This document shows, one piece after another, positions 59,400 through 64,000 of a stretch of 64,000 nucleotides of DNA; position 1 is the first letter of the stretch; the number at the start of each line of letters is the position of its first letter. The position numbers were made by a program, and so were the translations under genes. The notes beneath the pieces are model-generated. The model did no database searches and was not told where the DNA came from. It saw only the letters and a program-made list of their open reading frames with translations. The stretch lies in the NCBI RefSeq assembly GCF_900496995.4, contig NC_044007.1, positions 70,408,742-70,472,741 on the forward strand. The letters run 5' to 3'. This DNA is from Aquila chrysaetos chrysaetos. Taxonomy: Eukaryota; Chordata; Aves; Accipitriformes; Accipitridae.

Positions 59400-60560
59400 A
59401 ACTGTGTCTTCCTCATTCAAGGCTGAGATTCCCATTTCTTTCTCACTGGACCACACTGAATTAGCTACCTCTTGCAGCTGATCATTTTAGTGAAGACTGA
59501 TAACAAAAACCACATTGATGACATCTGCCTCCTGGGTGTTATTTGTCCAAAGTAACCAGACTTGTCCCCTCCACAGAATGACAATTTCCTTGACTTTCCT
59601 CTTAATGCTAAAGCACACAGACAATTATTTCTTGCTATTTGTGCAACTTGTTTCCTATTTTGTGCCATTATCTTCCTGGTTTTGCTGTGCTTCTCAGAGT
59701 AACCTGATCTCTTCCTCTCTGCACCCTTCTTTCACCTGAAGTAAATGAAGAACTCCTGACTTTAAAAAGCTGCTATCTTACTATGTTCCTTATCTTTCAT
59801 GCAAAATGGAAAATTATGTACGTCCCTACTACTCATGTATTTAAGGAATTTCTGCCCCCCTTTGGCTCCCTTATCTCTCAGATGAGTTTCCTGGAAAATT
59901 GTATCTTCCAGATGTTTGAGTTTACTGAAGTCTACTTCCATAAAATCCACCATTTCTCTTTTGCCAGTAGACCTCCTAGGCTACCACTTTCTTATCACTG
60001 TTATCCATCTTACTTTCTGCCTGCACAGTCTCAGTTCACTCCCAAAACCGAAAATCAAATCTAGAATACTTTCATCTCTAGTTGTTGGGGTTTTTTTCCA
60101 TAATTTGTATCAAAAACGCCACCAGTGCATTTCAAGGACCTGTTGAATAATCTGCGTCCTGCCTTATTCTTTTCCCAACATATTCTATTCCCAGAATATG
60201 AGAATACACCTCTGATATTTGGACTCCTCCTTCCCCAGACAAAACTCCCTATTAACTTCTCTATCATGTCACATCACCTCTGTTCTATTTCAACTAGATC
60301 ATAATTTTGATCATGTATTAAGACTTCACCTTTCCTCCTGCTTATTCCTTCTTACCGTGGTCATAGAAGAGGTCCATCAGACTGAGCCAACCATCTACAT
60401 AGACTTGAATAACCCTGTACCTCCTAGTTTTTGTCCTGGTCCAAGACTGTTATATATGCAGTTAGGATTTTTATCTTCCTTCTCTTCTATAGAAAACCCT
60501 CTTCTTACTAGGTTAGTGAACTGGTAAGTTCAATGGTAACAGCACACTTTTTCCATTTTT
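59400..60560 (-). mobile_element. Ancient antisense LINE endonuclease-linker remnant
   Basis: Translated on the minus strand, 60267 to 60061 resembles the C-terminal part of a CR1-type endonuclease (a PNI-containing strand, then an RRLFN-S-CTGGVFDTN pattern). 59953 to 59762 resembles the following linker (a VDFSKLK segment, then a DKGAKGGQKFL segment). 59580 to 59465 resembles the stretch before RT (ending in LLSVFTK). The order is correct for a minus-strand LINE reading toward lower coordinates. Stops and phase changes interrupt it, so it is a pseudogene. The element may extend to about 61300; I could not confirm that part. Confidence 0.6.
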
Positions 60561-63500
60561 CTTTAGGAGTACTCTACCCTATGGCCACAAAATTGTCCAT
60601 TCTGTGACCACACGCTTATCTCCAGGATATCTGTATCTGTGTGAACCTTAACTGGAAAACCTGATCCACTCACCCCGCTCTTAAATGCCAGCAGATACTT
60701 TTGATCCATTCAGGATCATTTCTAGCAGTGTCCACATGGGTGGGCAATACTGGGTGGCCTCCACGAGCCCCAGAAATTTTTAACTATCATATCAGATTTG
60801 AGATCCAAAGAGGCAACACATGCCCCAGACTGTCATGTGAACAGATTGTCTCCTGAGACTGATGGAGAGAGCAATCGTATATTGCTTCCTCCTAGGAGCA
60901 GTGGTGACGAATCTTACTACCCATTGCCTACATAAGCTCTCCTTTTCAGCCATGGATGGTGGATCTTCATTTGCTGCTAGGATGGTGGACTTGTTTCCGA
61001 TTTCAACTTCCTCATTTAGCTTACTATTGATTTTCTTATCATCACTGATGCTTCTCAGCTGACCGCTTCCCCTGCAGATCACCTATTTGTTTTCCAAGAG
61101 ATTTCCTGAGGATACACTTTCTACAAAGCACCTCCTCTCCTTACCAATCTTTACTGGAAAGAAAATGTTGCAGACATCTCCCATTCACTTCAGAAACAGA
61201 GTGGAGTTTTTGGCCTCTTTCCAAAGGACCCTCTGCTACACACAAAACAAGGCCTGGGAGCCAATAGAACACTGGTTCACCATACAACATTTATCATTTT
61301 TTCTATATAATGTGATACTTGTTAACCCTCCTTAAATTCCATTTTTGCTACCTCTATTTTTAAAACCGTCCCATGAGGTCATATCTTACTTGCCTAGTCT
61401 AGCAGCAGAAACAACTGGATTCAGCCTTCAGCTCCTTCATAACTGGTTAGCCTATTTATCATCAGACCTTTGGATATCATCAGGGCTTTCATCTCATCTG
61501 ACAAGACTGAGTACACCCAGGAAGCCTTACTAAACAGCCCAAGAATACATGTGGCATAAAAAAAAAACAAAAAACAAACAAACAAACAAAAACCCACGCA
61601 CCCACAACACCAACCACCAAGAACACCACCAAAATTTATCTTTTTTTTTTTTTTTGAAACCAAGACTTTTCTTCTTTGCTGTCCTGTGTTTCTCACTCTC
61701 CTAGTTATTTCTGATGATCTTTTCAAACCTTTCTAACCAAACTGGAGTCTTACAACCATTAGACAGCCATTAGGAAATGGTTCCAGTGGAGGTTTTAACC
61801 TTGAAAGGTACTAACAAAAGAACCCAATGTGACATTTTGGACAATGTGCATTTTGGTTCTATATTAACTATTAAGTTATGAATTAACGATTCTGTGGACA
61901 GACTGCTTTGGCTATGAGAATGTCAGCTGTTTATACTGTGTCTGCTTTAAATACCTTTGAGAGGGTTATGCACTACACAGGACCATAACGGGTCCTTACA
62001 ACCAACTGCAGCATCTCTGAAATTATTTGCACACATTAGGCTCAAGGAATAAACAGCCTGAGAAAAAAGCACATAACACATTTCATATCGCATTTACTCA
62101 GAGAAAGCCATTAATCAATCATGATTTGCATGAGCTACTGGTATCCCCATGTAAGAGGCAGATAGATGTCTGGCAATTTTGAATCATGACATAGCCTTGG
62201 AAACCCCTTTTCCATTGCACCAATAAGCATACTAATCAATCACTAATAGTTCCTAGTTCTTGAAACAGTTATTTAAGCTATAAGCTTAAAATTCAAGCTT
62301 TTTGATTTTATCAAGAAGTCTCTAATCATGCAAGGCATATCTTCCTTTTTTTCTTTTAAGCATATGTCTTCTGGTATCTCTTTTCTAAGACCTCTCCAAT
62401 TCTTTTAGCCTTTATGTACATTGTAATAAATACCTGACCGCCACTCATGGTCAAACCTACGTTAGTTTTCTGACAGCCATCTCAGGTAACCTAGTATTAC
62501 ATATCTTGGCTCAGCTTGGGCATTTACACCTTAATTTAGGTTCATGGATAGCTTCATTTGAATTTTATACTCAGCTCGAGTTCTGTGCTGCCACAGCCAC
62601 GCTTATCAGTTACTTAAAGTAACTGGATCCCATTTGTGTCTACACAGCCTGCAACCATAAAGTCTTTCAAAGAACGTATGTGTACACTTACTGCAAGCCA
62701 TGAAAAGCAGACTTATCGCCCTCTCTCCAACTTCAAGAAAAACCCATCAACCAACTTTTCCCCACTGCCTATTGCAGCTCGGACTTCAGCAGTGCCATAC
62801 CTCTGTCTGATCACAACATCATCACTCTGCAGATTTTCCAGCTGGTCAAGAGCCTGACCACCAGGATTGCTGACTTTAAGGAGCTAAATGCAGACAGCTT
62901 CTTAGTCAGAGAAATTCCTCATACTCCTAGAAAGTGAAAATACGCCTTAGACTCACCCAACACTCAGTGGCACATTTAGTCCTCTTTTTATAAAGCTCAG
63001 ATTTTCTGTATAAGCCATAGATCTTGTTAGCCTTTTTGTTTGTTTCAAGACCATCCAAGCCCATGCATGCAAGAACCCGTTTTGAAACCCAAGGAGGCCA
63101 ACACAGCTGGTTTTAACCACGTCAGTGCCAAGTCACATTCAAATGGATTTCCCTCTCCATGCACAAAAGCAGCTATTTTTAAAAACTGTAAAACTGCACA
63201 CATATGGGAATGCTTACAGTACTAGTAATCCCTATATAGTACAAGTTGTCATCACTAGTAGACATTCCCCCCTCCTCAACCATAGGCCCAAAGAACACAA
63301 CTTCTTTTTGAAGCAGCTCTGGTTTATTCGTGCTTAATTTCAGATTTTTGGCCATACACTTATCACAGATTATTAGTAATGTTTCAGTTCTGGAAGCTTC
63401 TACTATGCAACACAAAGTCATCGTACTATGCTATAAATACAGACACATGTATGCCATACTGTATTCTTTATTATCTTACCTCTTTCAGCTCTTGCTGAAG

Positions 63501-64000
63501 AAAAAAACTACAAATAGAGGAGTCAGCAATAGTGAACACCCATGCTTCTTGATACATTTCTTCAATAACCTCCAACAACTCTTTCTTCTCTGATGAGGGT
63601 ACTTGGTCAGATAGCTACTGAATGGTTCAGTCTTCTTCATAAAACACCTTATGCTACACCCATCCGTTACATCTATCTTGGCTTTTTTGTTCTTTTAAAA
63701 AATACCACCAATGTCCTGGAGTGAGAGTTTCTCATTCCCCTTCATGGTCTTTTTCTAGTCCCATTTTTATCGGATCCACAGCTTCATGCTATGCAGCAAC
63801 ACTCCCCTTTGTTGAGTATTTGCTGGTTGTGGGAGTTATTTGGCAAAACTGTCAGGGAGCTGTTTCTATTTCAAGGAATTCTGCTAATTTCATCCCATTA
63901 AGAAAGTTTCAAGACAAGACTCAACAAATCCCTCCACTGAGCTCCCATTCATTACACCTAGCTGCCATTATGGTTTCTATCCCTGGAGCCAGGAAACTTT
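60561..64000. other. Intergenic, possible LINE extension, no gene seen
   Basis: 60561-61300 may continue the antisense LINE toward its ORF1/5' side, unconfirmed. An A-rich (AAAC)n patch lies at about 61559-61591 and a T tract at about 61641-61655. The remaining sequence to the window end shows no recognised exon, RNA gene or repeat family. Confidence 0.45.

Overview
The window looks like a gene-poor, AT-rich stretch of a bird chromosome. The evidence is antisense and sense CR1 LINE 3' ends, bird-type solo LTRs with 5-bp target duplications, many A/T tracts and microsatellites, and no host exon that I can support. The only long convincing reading frames belong to one endogenous retrovirus (ERV). 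Almost every other short open frame is chance or lies inside a repeat.

Layout. 1-3298: non-coding, possibly with conserved elements at the start. 3304-3891: a plus-strand solo LTR (TSD TACAA). 5636-6080: an antisense CR1 3' end. 8072-14886: a nearly complete, very young ERV provirus with 723-bp LTRs that differ at one base (TSD CCCTG). 14892-32612: non-coding, with candidate conserved elements near 15.8-17.05 kb. 32618-33206: a second copy of the first solo LTR family in inverted orientation (TSD GCTAC). 39028-40184: a third, unrelated solo LTR carrying GC-rich minisatellite repeats (TSD CAGCC). 42905-43233 and 44732-44985: CR1 fragments, the first apparently internally deleted. 48700-50250 and 59400-60560: old, decayed antisense CR1-superfamily ORF2 pieces. 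The rest is unassigned non-coding DNA with simple repeats.

The ERV is the centre of interest. Its order is LTR, a serine-tRNA-like primer binding site, a leader with internal tandem duplications, gag, a programmed -1 frameshift module, a pol with protease, RT and connection but no RNase H or integrase, env, LTR. The frameshift module is a GGGAAAC heptamer at the gag stop, a 5-nt spacer, an 8-bp stem and a possible pseudoknot. Pol runs in frame straight into env without a stop, while a good splice acceptor sits one base before the env ATG. Gag has an N-terminal coiled coil and no zinc knuckle, and the target duplication is 5 bp. Both suit a class III (ERV-L/spuma-like) lineage, but Env has a CWVC motif and a disulfide-loop transmembrane subunit of gammaretroviral type. 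Near-identical LTRs combined with a missing integrase imply that an already-deleted genome was copied and inserted in trans, that is, a non-autonomous mini-provirus with open gag and env. Nothing here was checked against a database; family assignments rest on recognition from sequence.
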